Source of the DNA: Lactococcus cremoris subsp. cremoris NBRC 100676
Lineage (GTDB): Bacteria; Bacillota; Bacilli; Lactobacillales; Streptococcaceae
Assembly: GCF_001591705.1 (NCBI RefSeq)
Contig: NZ_BCVK01000007.1
Location: forward strand, 1-55,417
Reading direction: 5' to 3'
DNA: 55,417 nucleotides
Shown: positions 44,004-53,591 of the stretch, one piece after another
How positions within the stretch are numbered: the first letter of the stretch is position 1
Layout of the letters: every line of letters begins with the position of its first letter
Position numbers and translations under genes: made by a program
Notes under the pieces: generated by a model
What the model was told of the DNA's origin: nothing
What the model saw: the letters and a program-made list of their open reading frames with translations, nothing else
The model's database searches: none

Positions 44004-44318
44004 TTACTTTCTCTCTTTCAATAGAGCATCTATTGAACACTCAAATAAGTTTGACATCTCTTGAAGCAGCATCAAATTTGGCTGTCTCCGACCATGTTCC
44101 CAGTTGCAAACTGCCTGTTTACTAGTAAACAATAATTTCCCTAGTTCTTCTTGTGTCCACCCTGCTTCTAGCCTTTCTTGTCGGAGATTATCAGAAAATC
44201 CACCTCCCGAAACTCCTAGTAGTTCATCATCTGTTAAATCTTCAAAATTCAATAACTTAAACGAATGATTAGAGTCTTTGTTTATTCTTATTTCTTTAAA
44301 ATACTTTAAAAATTTCAT
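44004..44318 (-). CDS. Double-glycine leader fused to an XRE helix-turn-helix domain
   Basis: 104 residues from the ATG at 44318 (AAGAGG five bases upstream; the TTG at 44321 is rejected). Residues 1-39 form a secretion leader ending LTDDELLGVSGGG (Gly38-Gly39), very like the LTDAELMEISGGG of the neighbouring peptide. The remaining 65 residues are one complete Cro/CI HTH: NLRQERLEAGWTQEELGKLL, TSKQAVCNWEHGRRQPN and a closing DALLK helix. The junction falls at the usual start of an HTH domain. A peptide-exporter protease could cleave it and release or export the DNA-binding part. I know no family with this architecture. An alternative is an accidental gene fusion. Confidence 0.85.
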   Translation of the reverse strand: MKFLKYFKEIRINKDSNHSFKLLNFEDLTDDELLGVSGGGFSDNLRQERLEAGWTQEELGKLLFTSKQAVCNWEHGRRQPNLMLLQEMSNLFECSIDALLKERK

Positions 44319-44344
44319 CAAAACCTCTTCAACATAGTTAAATA

Positions 44345-44376
44345 AAAAAACTAGCTATTAATTGCTAGTTTTTTAT
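44345..44376 (-). terminator. Terminator of the aldo/keto reductase gene
   Basis: AAAAAACTAGC (44345-44355) pairs with GCTAGTTTTTT (44364-44374), with a T tract on the minus strand. Only about 27 bp separate it from the ATG of the leader-HTH gene, so that gene may rely on read-through or a weak promoter. Confidence 0.88.
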
Positions 44377-44387
44377 TCTTATTAGAT

Positions 44388-45299
44388 TTAAGGCAAAACA
44401 TTTCCAGCCGCCATATATAAATCATACCATTCTTCACGTTCCAAAACGATATCTGCTGCAGCTGCAATTTCTTTAATTCGACTCAAAGTCATTGTTCCAA
44501 TAATCGTTTGAATATTTGCTGGATGGCGATTAATCCAAGCAATAGCAATTCCCGTTGGAGTAGAATTATATTTTTCAGCATAATATTCCAATTTTTTATT
44601 CAAATCAGGGAATTTTTCATTCCCAACAAAAACTCCTTCAAAGAAGCCATATTGGAAAGGTGACCAAGCCTGAATAGTCATCTTATTAATACGAGAATAT
44701 TCTAAAATTCCATTATCATGGACAAAGGAAGCATCATCACTCATATTGACATGAATACCAGCATCAATCATACCTGTATGTTTCAAACCAAACTGTAATT
44801 GATTGAATAACAAAGGTTCTTTCACGGCTGTTTTTAAAAGTTCAACCTGACCTGGATTTTGATTAGAGACTCCAAAATAACGTACTTTTCCAGCTTTTTC
44901 AAGCTCATAAAAAGCTTCTGCTACCTCTTCAGGTTCAACCAAAGTATCTGGACGATGCAAGAGCAAAGTATCCAAGTAGTCCGTCTTTAAGCGACTCAGA
45001 CTTCCTTCAACCGATTCAAGGATATGTTCTTTTGAAAAGTCAAACATTTTTCCTGGAACAATACCACATTTTGACTGTAATATAATGTCTTCTCGTTTGA
45101 CTGATGATTTGTTTAAGGCATCAGCAAAAATCGATTCACAAGCTCCACCACCATAGATATCCGCATGGTCAAAGAAATTAATTCCTTCTTCAACTGAAGT
45201 TTCAATTACAGCAACGGGGTCTTTTCCTTCTTCATTAATTCTCATACATCCTAGAATAATTTGAGAAGCTTCAAGTTCACCAATCTTAAATGTTTTCAC
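44388..45299 (-). CDS. Aldo/keto reductase (YdhF-like)
   Basis: 303 residues, TIM barrel. Catalytic tetrad: Asp44 and Tyr49 region (FDHADIYGGG), Lys (LQSKCGI) and His (LLLHRPD). NADPH end loop near IIGTMTLSRIKEI. Reduces aldehydes or ketones; substrate unknown. Single gene. Confidence 0.92.
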   Translation of the reverse strand: MKTFKIGELEASQIILGCMRINEEGKDPVAVIETSVEEGINFFDHADIYGGGACESIFADALNKSSVKREDIILQSKCGIVPGKMFDFSKEHILESVEGSLSRLKTDYLDTLLLHRPDTLVEPEEVAEAFYELEKAGKVRYFGVSNQNPGQVELLKTAVKEPLLFNQLQFGLKHTGMIDAGIHVNMSDDASFVHDNGILEYSRINKMTIQAWSPFQYGFFEGVFVGNEKFPDLNKKLEYYAEKYNSTPTGIAIAWINRHPANIQTIIGTMTLSRIKEIAAAADIVLEREEWYDLYMAAGNVLP

Positions 45300-45439
45300 G
45301 ATAAAAATCTCCTTATCAGATATGAAATTTTACCTTATACTTCAATTACTAAAGGAAAACTCCATTAATTAATCAATAAAGCTATTATACCACAATAAAT
45401 GAAACCGTTTAACAAAATTTTATTTTTTTAAATAAAAAA

Positions 45440-45462
45440 AAACCAGCAGATGCTGGTTTCTA
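45440..45462 (-). terminator. Terminator of rpmH
   Basis: AAACCAGCA (45440-45448) pairs with TGCTGGTTT (45451-45459); the minus strand continues with a T run. Confidence 0.9.
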
Positions 45463-45475
45463 TTTCATTTACAAA

Positions 45476-45610
45476 TTAAACTGTAAGTGAAGCACGTCCT
45501 TTACGACGACGAGCTGCAAGGACACGACGTCCGTTTTTAGTTGCCATGCGGCTACGGAATCCGTGAGTAGTCTTACGAGATTTTTTGTGTGGTTGGTAAG
45601 TACGTTTCAT
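45476..45610 (-). CDS. rpmH: Ribosomal protein L34
   Basis: 44 residues, the normal L34 length: [20 protein letters not shown] and on to [15 protein letters not shown]-type ending (here [14 protein letters not shown]). Part of the large ribosomal subunit near the exit tunnel. It lies downstream of jag rather than upstream of rnpA, an arrangement shared with streptococci. Confidence 0.97.
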   Translation of the reverse strand: MKRTYQPHKKSRKTTHGFRSRMATKNGRRVLAARRRKGRASLTV

Positions 45611-45741
45611 TATATAAGTCCCTGGGCTACTTCACTTTTGGTTGAAAGTAGCTCCACCTTTTCGGTGTTCCTTTCATCTTAGTTTACTGCTATTAAAAGC
45701 ATACCTTACAATTCTACACTATGAAAGGTCTTTTGTCAAGG

Positions 45742-46656
45742 CTAAATCTCTTTAGAGACAACAATATAGCGATTATATTCTTGCCCTTCTGAATGACTTG
45801 ACACACCATTTTCTTGACCAATAATCGTGTGAACAATTTTACGCTCGTTAGATTGTAAATCATTGATATAAACAGTTTCACCCCCACGCGCACGCTCTGC
45901 TGCCCGGTGAGCCAAGCTTACAATGTAAGCTTTCCGTTTTTCATGATAATCTCCAACGTTTACAGCGACATTCATTCGTGTATTTAAAATGCTGTTTGCA
46001 TAGGCTTTTGCTAAAATCTGTAAACTTTGCAAAATTTTCCCATGCTTACCAATAAGTAGAGCATCATGGTTAGAAGTCAAGTTAAAGACCGTCAAATTCC
46101 CATCACGAGAAACTGAAACACGAGTTGCAATTCCCATTTCTTGGGTAATCGTGGTCAAGTAGCTTGAAATTTTTGAAGCAATTTTTTCTTCTTCATTTGA
46201 AACTTCTTTTTTAGCTTCAACTTCTTCTTTAACAGCTGCAACAACATCAGAAAAATCTGTTGTTCCTTGGCGATTTTGAACAACTGTTTTTTTGGCCACT
46301 TCAATAATCGCATTACGCTCTTCTTCAGTGATTTCGCCGTTTTGTTCTCTCTCAGCCGCACGAACCGCTTTAACAACTTGACTTAGCTCAAGCGTTGCTT
46401 CCATTGCGGATTGTGATTTAGGAACGCCAAGATTAATTGTATCATCTACACCACGTTCAGCCAAATGATCAGCTTTACGCACCGTTTCCTCATGGATTGG
46501 CTCGATATTAACCCGAGCCCGTTTCTTTCCAAATCCCAAGAAACCTTTTTTATCTTTTTGTTCAATATGAATATGAACATTCTCGCGCTTAACGCCTAAT
46601 CGATTTAAACCACGATCAATTGCATCTTCGACCGTTTCACCAGTAAAAATAGCCAT
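45742..46656 (-). CDS. khpB: RNA-binding protein Jag/KhpB
   Basis: 304 residues from the ATG at 46656 (GGAG ten bases upstream; a TTG two codons earlier is possible). Jag-N domain (about 1-50, MAIFTGETVEDAIDRGLNRLG with FLGFGKKRARV), an acidic/Lys-rich linker (about 130-165), KH domain (LLIGKHGKILQSLQILA) and R3H domain (IVSLAHRAAERARGGETV). With KhpA it binds RNA and affects cell elongation in streptococci. Downstream of yidC, the usual order. Confidence 0.95.
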   Translation of the reverse strand: MAIFTGETVEDAIDRGLNRLGVKRENVHIHIEQKDKKGFLGFGKKRARVNIEPIHEETVRKADHLAERGVDDTINLGVPKSQSAMEATLELSQVVKAVRAAEREQNGEITEEERNAIIEVAKKTVVQNRQGTTDFSDVVAAVKEEVEAKKEVSNEEEKIASKISSYLTTITQEMGIATRVSVSRDGNLTVFNLTSNHDALLIGKHGKILQSLQILAKAYANSILNTRMNVAVNVGDYHEKRKAYIVSLAHRAAERARGGETVYINDLQSNERKIVHTIIGQENGVSSHSEGQEYNRYIVVSKEI

Positions 46657-46743
46657 AATCAAACTACTCCTGTCATATGATAAAGCCTATTGACAATTTC
46701 TAGCACAACTTCCAATTAAAATAAAAACTGCCAATGGTATTTT

Positions 46744-47553
46744 TTATTTTTTTCTTGCCTTCTTCAATGCTTTTTCACGAGCTTTAACTTTATCTTTTTC
46801 GACCTGTACCTTAGCTTCTCGCGCTGCAATAATCTTGTATGGATTAGCTAACAACATCGTTTGAAAGACTTGGAAAGCATTAGATATTACCCAGTAAAGT
46901 GCAATTCCGGACGCAAAGTTTACACCCATAATCAAGATGAAAATCGGCATAATATAAGTCATTGAAGTCGTCATTGCATTTCTTTCAGGAGCAGACTTCA
47001 TCATTAAATATGAGCTCAAGAAAGTAAAGATTGCTGCCAATATAGGTAAAATAAAAGTTGGATCTTTTGCTCCAATTTCAAACCAGAGGAAAGTTCCGTG
47101 TTTCAAAAAGTCTACACGAGACAAGGCTTGATAAAGTGCCCAAAGCACTGGCATCTGAACAACCAAAGGTAAACATCCCATATAAGGGTTAACTTTGTTT
47201 TCAGCATAAAGTTTTTGAATCTCTTCATTCATCAAACGACGAGATTCCATATCTTTGCTTGGATATTTAGCCTGAATTTTTTTAATTTCTGGCTGAATTT
47301 CTTGCATACGTTGGCTAGATTTGATTTGGATATTCATCAACGGGAGCAATGCCGCCCAAATAATAATTGTGAATAAAATAATACCAACTCCGGTCAAACC
47401 ACCAAATGACAAGAAACGAATAACCTGCGCAAAGCCATATACGATTTGATCCCAAAGATTGCTTGAGCTACCTGTTACTGCCGTGGTTCCACAGGCTGTA
47501 AGTAACAAAAGGGCAGCTCCCGCCATTGCGATCAAACTAAATTTCTTTTTCAA
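46744..47553 (-). CDS. yidC: Membrane protein insertase YidC
   Basis: 269 residues. Lipoprotein signal with LLTAC and Cys21 as the lipidated residue, five membrane helices, the [20 protein letters not shown] hairpin with the groove Arg in helix 1-2, [20 protein letters not shown] and a basic tail ([13 protein letters not shown]). Inserts membrane proteins alone or with SecYEG. Its ATG overlaps the rnpA stop codon by 4 bp. Confidence 0.96.
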   Translation of the reverse strand: MKKKFSLIAMAGAALLLLTACGTTAVTGSSSNLWDQIVYGFAQVIRFLSFGGLTGVGIILFTIIIWAALLPLMNIQIKSSQRMQEIQPEIKKIQAKYPSKDMESRRLMNEEIQKLYAENKVNPYMGCLPLVVQMPVLWALYQALSRVDFLKHGTFLWFEIGAKDPTFILPILAAIFTFLSSYLMMKSAPERNAMTTSMTYIMPIFILIMGVNFASGIALYWVISNAFQVFQTMLLANPYKIIAAREAKVQVEKDKVKAREKALKKARKK

Positions 47554-47903
47554 TCGTTTTCTCCATCCACATAGATTTTTGACAACTTCAACACGTGTCT
47601 CAGATTTTTCTTTACTTCTTCAAAACTAAGTGTCTCAACACCCGAACGAGCGATGATTACAAAATCTTCATCTACCAAATAAGGTTTAAATTCAGCTACT
47701 GCATGTCGCAAAAGACGTTTAATTCGATTACGCAAAACCGCATGCCCAAGTTTCTTACTTACTGATAGCCCTACACGAAAATGAGGCTGATTTGTATTTA
47801 ATTTATATACTACAAATCTTTTATTGGCAAAGCTATGTTTCGCTGAAAAAATTTGGTCAAAATCCTTTGAGCGTTTAACGCGATATGTTTTTTTTATAGC
47901 CAA
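47550..47903 (-). CDS. rnpA: Ribonuclease P protein component
   Basis: About 117 residues. Carries [27 protein letters not shown], the RNR signature that binds the RNase P RNA. I take the TTG at 47903 as the start, giving [16 protein letters not shown], because the GGGAGAGAG ribosome binding site (47908-47916) sits directly before it; the upstream ATG at 47918 overlaps that site and has none of its own. First gene of rnpA-yidC-jag. Confidence 0.93.
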   Translation of the reverse strand: MAIKKTYRVKRSKDFDQIFSAKHSFANKRFVVYKLNTNQPHFRVGLSVSKKLGHAVLRNRIKRLLRHAVAEFKPYLVDEDFVIIARSGVETLSFEEVKKNLRHVLKLSKIYVDGEND

Positions 47904-48059
47904 GCCACTCTCTCCCATTTTAGAAATTATCGTACTAATTTTATCATAAAGTTGCTAAAAAGTCACTATTTCAAATGAAAACGTTCTTTTATTCAAAATA
48001 TTCCATAACTCCTTTTTGTTTGTTATTCTAACTTTGTTTGATAGGAATATTTTATTCTC

Positions 48060-48635
48060 TTAAATACTATGTTTATCATTAAGCGTACTAAGCAGATGAT
48101 CTACCATATAAGTAAACGACTCTTCTTTAGAAATTGAGCCTGACTGACGAAAATAACCTAATTGCGTCAAAGTAATAAAGCCGTGCAAAGTTGACCTAAA
48201 CATTCGACTAATATGAAAATTCTCTTCTTCTGATAAATTAAAATTTTCTAAACTACGACGAACCAAGCGAATATTTTCCTTTGCTAAATATTCAAGTTCA
48301 CCATTATTTGTCTGATGTATCACATTAATTAATTCATAAACTGCTTCATATTTTTCGGCAAATTTTTTATAGCTTTCAGCATAAGCTCTAAGGGCGGCTA
48401 AAGGCGTCAAGCCTACCATTGCATGAGTCAATTCATGATTTAGTTCTTTTTGTAAGTAAACTGCAGTCGCTACTCGGACTTCTTCCATATTTTTAAAATG
48501 ATTGTAGAGTGACGGAGCTTTAATTCCAAAATATTCTGCTAAACGAGGGAAACTCACATTAGAGAGTCCAATTTCACTAGCTAACTTGATTGTCGCTTGA
48601 ACAATTTTATCGCGGGTTAATGCAATCCTTGCCAT
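48060..48635 (-). CDS. TetR/AcrR-family regulator
   Basis: 191 residues. HTH (about 8-55: IVQATIKLASEIGLSNVSFPRLAEYFGIKAPSLYNHFKN-type) and a TetR_C WHG-like domain (MFRSTLHGFITLTQLGYF). Divergent from an MFS exporter, with an inverted repeat inside the exporter's promoter; a local drug-efflux repressor is likely. Confidence 0.9.
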   Translation of the reverse strand: MARIALTRDKIVQATIKLASEIGLSNVSFPRLAEYFGIKAPSLYNHFKNMEEVRVATAVYLQKELNHELTHAMVGLTPLAALRAYAESYKKFAEKYEAVYELINVIHQTNNGELEYLAKENIRLVRRSLENFNLSEEENFHISRMFRSTLHGFITLTQLGYFRQSGSISKEESFTYMVDHLLSTLNDKHSI

Positions 48636-48759
48636 AATAGGATTCCTTTCAGTACCTTCTGATTAGAAAGTTTTCTTGAAGTTTGAGATTTTTTTCATCT
48701 CAAAGCATCTTATTTCAGTATAAAACTATTCACTCTCTTTTTCAAGTGATGATTCGTCA

Positions 48760-48789
48760 TTGACAAACTACGAACAATAGTTTTATAAT
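48760..48789 (+). promoter_or_regulatory. MFS exporter promoter with operator in the spacer
   Basis: TTGACA (48760-48765) and TATAAT (48784-48789), 18 bp apart. AAACTA (48765-48770) and TAGTTT (48778-48783) form an inverted repeat filling the spacer, the classic place for TetR repression. Confidence 0.8.
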
Positions 48790-48827
48790 ATTATTATGAA
48801 TACATCAAGAAAGAAGTACATTTATTC

Positions 48828-50024
48828 ATGAAAGAATCATGGCAACGAAATTTAATCGTCCTTTGGTTTGGGACATTTATGACGGGAATTGGCTCAAGCC
48901 TTATTTCCCCTTTTATATCACTCTATATCGGAACACTAGGTCACTATTCAAAAACAGAATTAAACATTTGGTCTGGGCTGGTTTTCTCATCTACTTTTAT
49001 TGTTTTAGCCATCGTTTCTCCCCTATGGGGAAGATTAGCTGACCAAAAAGGTCGAAAGTTGATGCTCTTAAGAGCCTCTCTCGGAATGGCCATTTCAATT
49101 TCTCTAATGGCTTTCGTCACGGCTGCTTGGCAACTCCTTATTTTGAGAATGTTGCTTGGTGCTTTTTCTGGCTTTGTATCCAATTCAATGGCTTTGATGG
49201 CAAGCTCGGCACCCAAAGAAAAATCAGGTTCAGTTTTATCATTACTCACAACAGGTTCTGTAGCTGGAACATTAATCGGACCTATAGTTGGTGGGGTCCT
49301 CGTTAATATAACTGGATATCGTCGTGTCTTTAGCGTTACAGGTATCATCATGTTCCTTGTTTTTTTCCTTGCACTTTTTTTGGTCAAAGAAACTTTTAAA
49401 CCAGTTGAAAAGAAAAACATGCTCTCCTACAAACAAGTATGGGAAGTTGTCACACACCCTGCAATAATATGGGGAATGTTTTTCGCAACATTGATTACCC
49501 AAATGACCAATCAATCCATTAATCCTGTTCTTTCACTCTATGTACAGGAACTCATGCATGGTCAAGGGAATATCACTTTCATGGCTGGGCTTGTCGCCGC
49601 CGCTCCAGGAATAGTAACCTTAGTTGCTGCCCCGTTTTTAGGGAGACTTGGTGATAAAGTCGGTCAAAGAAAAATTCTTGGCTTTGGACTTTTCTTCTCA
49701 CTTATTGTCTTTTCAATTACCGCACTGACAACTAATGTTTGGTTTCTGATTGTTATAAGACTCTTTGTCGGAATTTCTGATGCTGCGATTTTACCATCTG
49801 TTCAAGCTATTCTGGCCAAAGAATCTCCTCAAGCTGTCACCGGCCGTATTTTCTCTTACAATCAATCCGCTCAATCAATCGGTGCCTTTGCTGGTCCTCT
49901 ATTAGGCTCAGCTATTGCTGGTTTTATCGACTATCGTTATGTATTTGTAGGTTCAGCAATCCTTGTCATCTTCAATCTGATCAACTACTTTACACACAAT
50001 AATTCAGTTACACTAAAAAAGTAA
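48828..50024 (+). CDS. MFS multidrug exporter (PmrA-like)
   Basis: 398 residues, 12 membrane helices. Motif A GRLADQKGRKLMLL between helices 2 and 3 and again GRLGDKVGQRKIL; motif C-like GPIVGGVL in helix 5, typical of drug/proton antiporters. Resembles the PmrA fluoroquinolone-efflux type. Controlled by the divergent TetR protein. Starts 39 bp after the -10. Confidence 0.88.
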   Translation: MKESWQRNLIVLWFGTFMTGIGSSLISPFISLYIGTLGHYSKTELNIWSGLVFSSTFIVLAIVSPLWGRLADQKGRKLMLLRASLGMAISISLMAFVTAAWQLLILRMLLGAFSGFVSNSMALMASSAPKEKSGSVLSLLTTGSVAGTLIGPIVGGVLVNITGYRRVFSVTGIIMFLVFFLALFLVKETFKPVEKKNMLSYKQVWEVVTHPAIIWGMFFATLITQMTNQSINPVLSLYVQELMHGQGNITFMAGLVAAAPGIVTLVAAPFLGRLGDKVGQRKILGFGLFFSLIVFSITALTTNVWFLIVIRLFVGISDAAILPSVQAILAKESPQAVTGRIFSYNQSAQSIGAFAGPLLGSAIAGFIDYRYVFVGSAILVIFNLINYFTHNNSVTLKK

Positions 50025-50027
50025 TTG

Positions 50028-50062
50028 TATAAAAAGAGCTTCATTTTTGAAGCTCTTTTTTT
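50028..50062. terminator. Bidirectional terminator between MFS gene and argH
   Basis: AAAAAGAGCTTC (50031-50042) pairs with GAAGCTCTTTTT (50049-50060). It overlaps the last codons of argH and serves both convergent genes. Confidence 0.92.
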
Positions 50063-51420
50063 GCTTGTTCAATTTGCTTCTTAATCGATTCAAAACCAGT
50101 TCCACCTAAAGAATTCCTTCTTGAAACAGCCGTTCTAGATTGCAAAATTTCATAAACGTCTTCTTCTATTAATTGAGACAAAGCTTGATAGTCTTTTAAG
50201 CTCACCTCTTGAAGATAAATTCCTTTTTTTATGCATGTTAAAACTAATTGACCTACTAATTCGTGTGCCTCCCTAAAAGGAAGACCTTTTGCCGCAAGAT
50301 AATCAGCCAGCTCGGTTGCATTTGAAAAATCTTGCTCTGTCGCCTTTTCCATGTTTACACGGTTTACAGTCATGGTTGACAACATTCCATCCATAACACT
50401 CAATGATGTTAATATGGTATCAGCACTGTCAAACATTCCCTCTTTGTCTTCTTGTAAGTCTTTGTTGTAAGTTAAAGGAAGTCCCTTCATGACAGTCAAT
50501 AAAGACATAAGATTTCCATAAACTCTTCCGCTCTTTCCTCGAATCAATTCAGCCATATCTGGATTCTTTTTTTGTGGCATGATGGAGGACCCCGTAGAAT
50601 AATTATCTGATAAACTAACAAAATTGAATTCATGACTAGACCAAAGCAAAAGTTCTTCACATAATCTTGATAAATGCATCATCAACAAACTAGAGTTTGA
50701 CAAGAATTCCAAAATAAAATCACGATCACTGACAGCATCCATGGAATTAGCATAGGCTTTCTCAAATTGAAGCAAATTTGTGGTTAACTCCCTGTCAATT
50801 GGAAAAGTAGTTCCAGCCAAAGCTGCTGCTCCTAAAGGATTCATATCAGTATGTTTTACATTAAATTCAAAGCGTTCAAAATCTCGAGTAAACATTTGAT
50901 AATAGGCCATTAAATGTTGGGCAAAAGAAATCGGTTGGGCATGTTGCAAATGAGTATAACCCGGAAAAAGAGTGTCAACATGGTTTACAGAAAGATTTAC
51001 AATAGTTTCACGAAGCGTTCTTAAAGCTTTTAAAAGATCAGATAAAACACTTTTGAGATAGAGGTGCATATCGGTTGCTACTTGATCATTTCTAGACCGA
51101 GCGGTATGAAGTTTTCCTGCAAGTGGACCAATTTCATCATGAAGATAAGTTTCCATATTCATATGAATGTCTTCATTTTCAATTTTGAACTCAATTTGAC
51201 CCTTCATAAGTTTTTCTTCTACTTTTATCAGCCCATTAGCAATTGTTGTAGCTTCCTCAGCAGTGATAATCCCTGTTTCACCTAACATTTTCACATGAGC
51301 TAAAGAGCCCTTTAAATCAAAAGGAGCAAGTCTTTGTTCAAATTTAATTGATGCACCAAATTCTTCAGTTTGTTTATCTAATGAGGCTTCAAAACGTCCT
51401 CCCCAAAGTTTTTCTACCAT
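50041..51420 (-). CDS. argH: Argininosuccinate lyase
   Basis: 459 residues from the ATG at 51420 (a TTG at 51435 is less likely). Splits argininosuccinate into arginine and fumarate. The fumarase-superfamily signature [12 protein letters not shown] holds the mobile catalytic Ser; [13 protein letters not shown] and [11 protein letters not shown] are present. Last step of arginine synthesis; co-transcribed with argG 28 bp upstream. Confidence 0.97.
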   Translation of the reverse strand: MVEKLWGGRFEASLDKQTEEFGASIKFEQRLAPFDLKGSLAHVKMLGETGIITAEEATTIANGLIKVEEKLMKGQIEFKIENEDIHMNMETYLHDEIGPLAGKLHTARSRNDQVATDMHLYLKSVLSDLLKALRTLRETIVNLSVNHVDTLFPGYTHLQHAQPISFAQHLMAYYQMFTRDFERFEFNVKHTDMNPLGAAALAGTTFPIDRELTTNLLQFEKAYANSMDAVSDRDFILEFLSNSSLLMMHLSRLCEELLLWSSHEFNFVSLSDNYSTGSSIMPQKKNPDMAELIRGKSGRVYGNLMSLLTVMKGLPLTYNKDLQEDKEGMFDSADTILTSLSVMDGMLSTMTVNRVNMEKATEQDFSNATELADYLAAKGLPFREAHELVGQLVLTCIKKGIYLQEVSLKDYQALSQLIEEDVYEILQSRTAVSRRNSLGGTGFESIKKQIEQAKKELQK

Positions 51421-51448
51421 TCTCTCACTTTCCAAATTTTTTCATCTT

Positions 51449-52642
51449 TTATTTGAGATTTACTTGAGCATTAACCTGAGTAGGCAAGCCCCAAAGTTTA
51501 ATAAATCCAACTGCCGCTGCCTGGTCAAACTCATCAGCTGCAGTGTAGGTTGCCAATTTTTCACTATAAAGAGAATTGGTTGACTTACGTCCTATTGGAG
51601 TCGCTAAACCTTTGTATAATTTAATTCTCACGATGCCATTAACTACTTTTTGTGTTTCATCAAGGTAAGCTATTAAAGCTTTAGTCGCAGGATTAAACCA
51701 TAAGCCATTGTAAATCAAATTTGCTAATTCATTTTCAAGAACGGGCTTGAAATGTGCTAATTCTCGAACAAAAGTTAAATCTTCCAAATCCTTGTGGGCT
51801 TTTAATAAGGTAATAGCAGCTGGACATTCATAAAATTCACGTGATTTAATCCCAACCAAGCGGTTTTCAATATGATCAATCCGACCCACACCGTGTTTGC
51901 CTGCAATAATATTCACTTCTTTAATAATTTCATGCAATTCCATGATTTTTCCATTCAAAGCAATTGGCAAACCTTCTTTAAACTCAACTTCAATAAACTC
52001 AGGTTCATTCGGAGCATCCTCAACAGAATTAGTCATGAAGAAAGCATCTTCAGGGCAGGTATTCCAAGGATTTTCAAGAACTCCTGCTTCAATGGCACGT
52101 CCCCATAAATTCATATCAATAGAATAAGGATTATCCAAATCAGCAGGAATCGGAACACCATTTTGATTAGCATACTCGATTTCTTCCTCACGAGCCCAAT
52201 GCCACTCACGGACTGGAGCAATCACTTCAAGTTCTGGCGCAAGTGAATGGATTGCTACTTCAAAACGAACTTGATCATTTCCTTTACCTGTACAGCCATG
52301 AGCAATTGCGGTTGCCCCTTTTTCTTTAGCCACCTCTACTAATTTTTTAGCAATTAAAGGGCGGCTTAATGCTGATACTAAAGGATATTTATTTTCATAC
52401 ATCAAATTTCCTTTGAGGGCAGCACCAACGAAGATTTCAGCGAATTCGGCCTTACAGTTTAGAACAACAGACTCTACCGCACCAACTTGGAGTGCTTTAT
52501 CATGAATAAAATTCAAGTCCTTCCCTTCACCAACATCCATGCAAGCGGCAATGATATCAAAACCTTTATCAGTCAGCCATTTTACAGCGACACTCGTATC
52601 CAATCCACCTGAATATGCCAAGACAATTTTTTTGTTTCCCAT
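51449..52642 (-). CDS. argG: Argininosuccinate synthase
   Basis: 397 residues. Joins citrulline and aspartate with [13 protein letters not shown] is the PP-loop, and [16 protein letters not shown] and [14 protein letters not shown] are family motifs. Two adjacent ATGs exist; the second (52642) gives the usual [13 protein letters not shown] start. The promoter carries ARG boxes, so arginine repression is expected. Confidence 0.97.
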   Translation of the reverse strand: MGNKKIVLAYSGGLDTSVAVKWLTDKGFDIIAACMDVGEGKDLNFIHDKALQVGAVESVVLNCKAEFAEIFVGAALKGNLMYENKYPLVSALSRPLIAKKLVEVAKEKGATAIAHGCTGKGNDQVRFEVAIHSLAPELEVIAPVREWHWAREEEIEYANQNGVPIPADLDNPYSIDMNLWGRAIEAGVLENPWNTCPEDAFFMTNSVEDAPNEPEFIEVEFKEGLPIALNGKIMELHEIIKEVNIIAGKHGVGRIDHIENRLVGIKSREFYECPAAITLLKAHKDLEDLTFVRELAHFKPVLENELANLIYNGLWFNPATKALIAYLDETQKVVNGIVRIKLYKGLATPIGRKSTNSLYSEKLATYTAADEFDQAAAVGFIKLWGLPTQVNAQVNLK

Positions 52643-52663
52643 CATTTTTCTTCTTTCAAATTA

Positions 52664-52722
52664 ATATAAATGCAATTGTACAGCATATTTATTCATTTGT
52701 CAACATTTTTGTATAAATATGC
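52664..52722 (-). promoter_or_regulatory. argGH promoter with three ARG boxes
   Basis: On the minus strand TTGACA (52698-52703) and TACAAT (52675-52680), spacing 17. ARG-box-like sequences lie upstream (GTATAAATATGC, 52711-52722), in the spacer (GCATATTTATTCAT, 52683-52696) and over the start (ATATAAATGCAA, 52664-52675). Binding by ArgR/AhrC would block polymerase. Confidence 0.85.
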
Positions 52723-52777
52723 GTTTTTTTATTTTAGTTATTCTTATTTCATATTATTTCTGGAAGGTAATTAACTA

Positions 52778-52786
52778 TGGTATAAT
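52778..52786 (+). promoter_or_regulatory. Extended -10 promoter of tRNA-Ser
   Basis: TGGTATAAT is a consensus -10 with the TGN extension, 18 bp before the tRNA 5' end. Confidence 0.7.
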
Positions 52787-52804
52787 GAAATTAGATAAGG
52801 GAGC

Positions 52805-52891
52805 GGAGCCATGGCAGAGTGATAATGCAGCGGACTCGAAATCCGTCGAACCTTGTAAAGCGGCGCAGGGGTTCAAATCCCCTTGACTCCT
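52805..52891 (+). tRNA. tRNA-Ser (anticodon CGA), with acceptor mismatch
   Basis: Class II tRNA. Anticodon loop CTCGAAA (CGA, reads UCG), long variable arm, T arm AGGGG-TTCAAAT-CCCCT. The acceptor GGAGCCA pairs with TGACTCC except for a C-A at the fifth pair, and the D loop reads GTGATAA where GTGGTAA is usual. The 5' end follows a short duplication (GGAGCGGAGC). It may be functional or drifting. Confidence 0.85.
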
Positions 52892-52897
52892 TATAAG

Positions 52898-52930
52898 TAG
52901 AGTTCTTTATTCTCAACTCTATTATATAAG
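52898..52930 (+). terminator. First hairpin after tRNA-Ser
   Basis: TAGAGTT (52898-52904) pairs with AACTCTA (52915-52921); the tail is AT-rich rather than a clean T run. Confidence 0.6.
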
Positions 52931-52962
52931 AAAAATGATAGTATTAAATACGCTTACTCCTT

Positions 52963-53003
52963 TTCCTCCTGTATGTATAAGATTACATCAGGAGGTTTTT
53001 TTA
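52963..53003 (+). terminator. Second, stronger terminator after tRNA-Ser
   Basis: CCTCCTG (52965-52971) pairs with CAGGAGG (52989-52995), followed by seven Ts. Confidence 0.8.
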
Positions 53004-53476
53004 TTCAAAATTATCAGGTTCCATATTCTCATTAATCAAATATGAATAGCACACATATCGAATATTAAGGAAAAAATTTAACTGTAGGAAAATAAAAATA
53101 TCCAAATCAAATGAAAATTAGTCTTCTCTATCCATTGCTTAATTAAGTAAATTTACAAGAAATTGTTCATAAAATACCACGTTTCAAAATCAGAGATGAC
53201 AATTATAATAATTTCATAATCTACTTCCCAATATCTATAACCTTGATAGATGAATAACACAGAAAGCTCTTGTTTTTTAAACTAAATCTTCCAAATCAAC
53301 ATACTTAGGAATCTTAACAGGCTCAAAAAAAATGATAGGAATAACCTATCATCATAAAACAATCTAAATTTAGATTTGAAAAATACATAAACTATTAAAT
53401 AGGAAATAATCACTAGGAAAGGATTAGTCCTCACAAAACAACCACTTAGTAAGTCACCTATCAATATTGAGCGCAA
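53003..53476 (-). pseudogene. Decayed membrane-protein fragments
   Basis: The 52892-53591 gap holds no intact gene. On the minus strand a 64-codon TTG-started stretch (53476-53282) is rich in hydrophobic residues (FLVIISYLIVYVFF, LFLSFFLSLLRFLSMLIW), and a further open stretch near 53003-53115 ends NENMEPDNFE before a stop. They may be pieces of one decayed membrane-protein gene or chance AT-rich frames. Confidence 0.3.
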
Positions 53477-53591
53477 ACAACAGATAAATGTCTGCTTTTA
53501 TGTTTTTTAGAACAGGCACTTTATGAATTCTTTATAAGGTAGGTAATTTTAGCATAAATAAAAATTGACTAATTTAGAAACATATAAATTT

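Noticed and set aside
42906-44318. Complete bacteriocin operon with exporter
   Set aside because: No peptidase-ABC transporter or accessory gene is present in the window; only peptide, CPBP protein and leader-HTH protein are seen.
45400-45420. Possible cre site before the aldo/keto reductase gene
   Set aside because: Alignment to the consensus needs three mismatches around the central CG.
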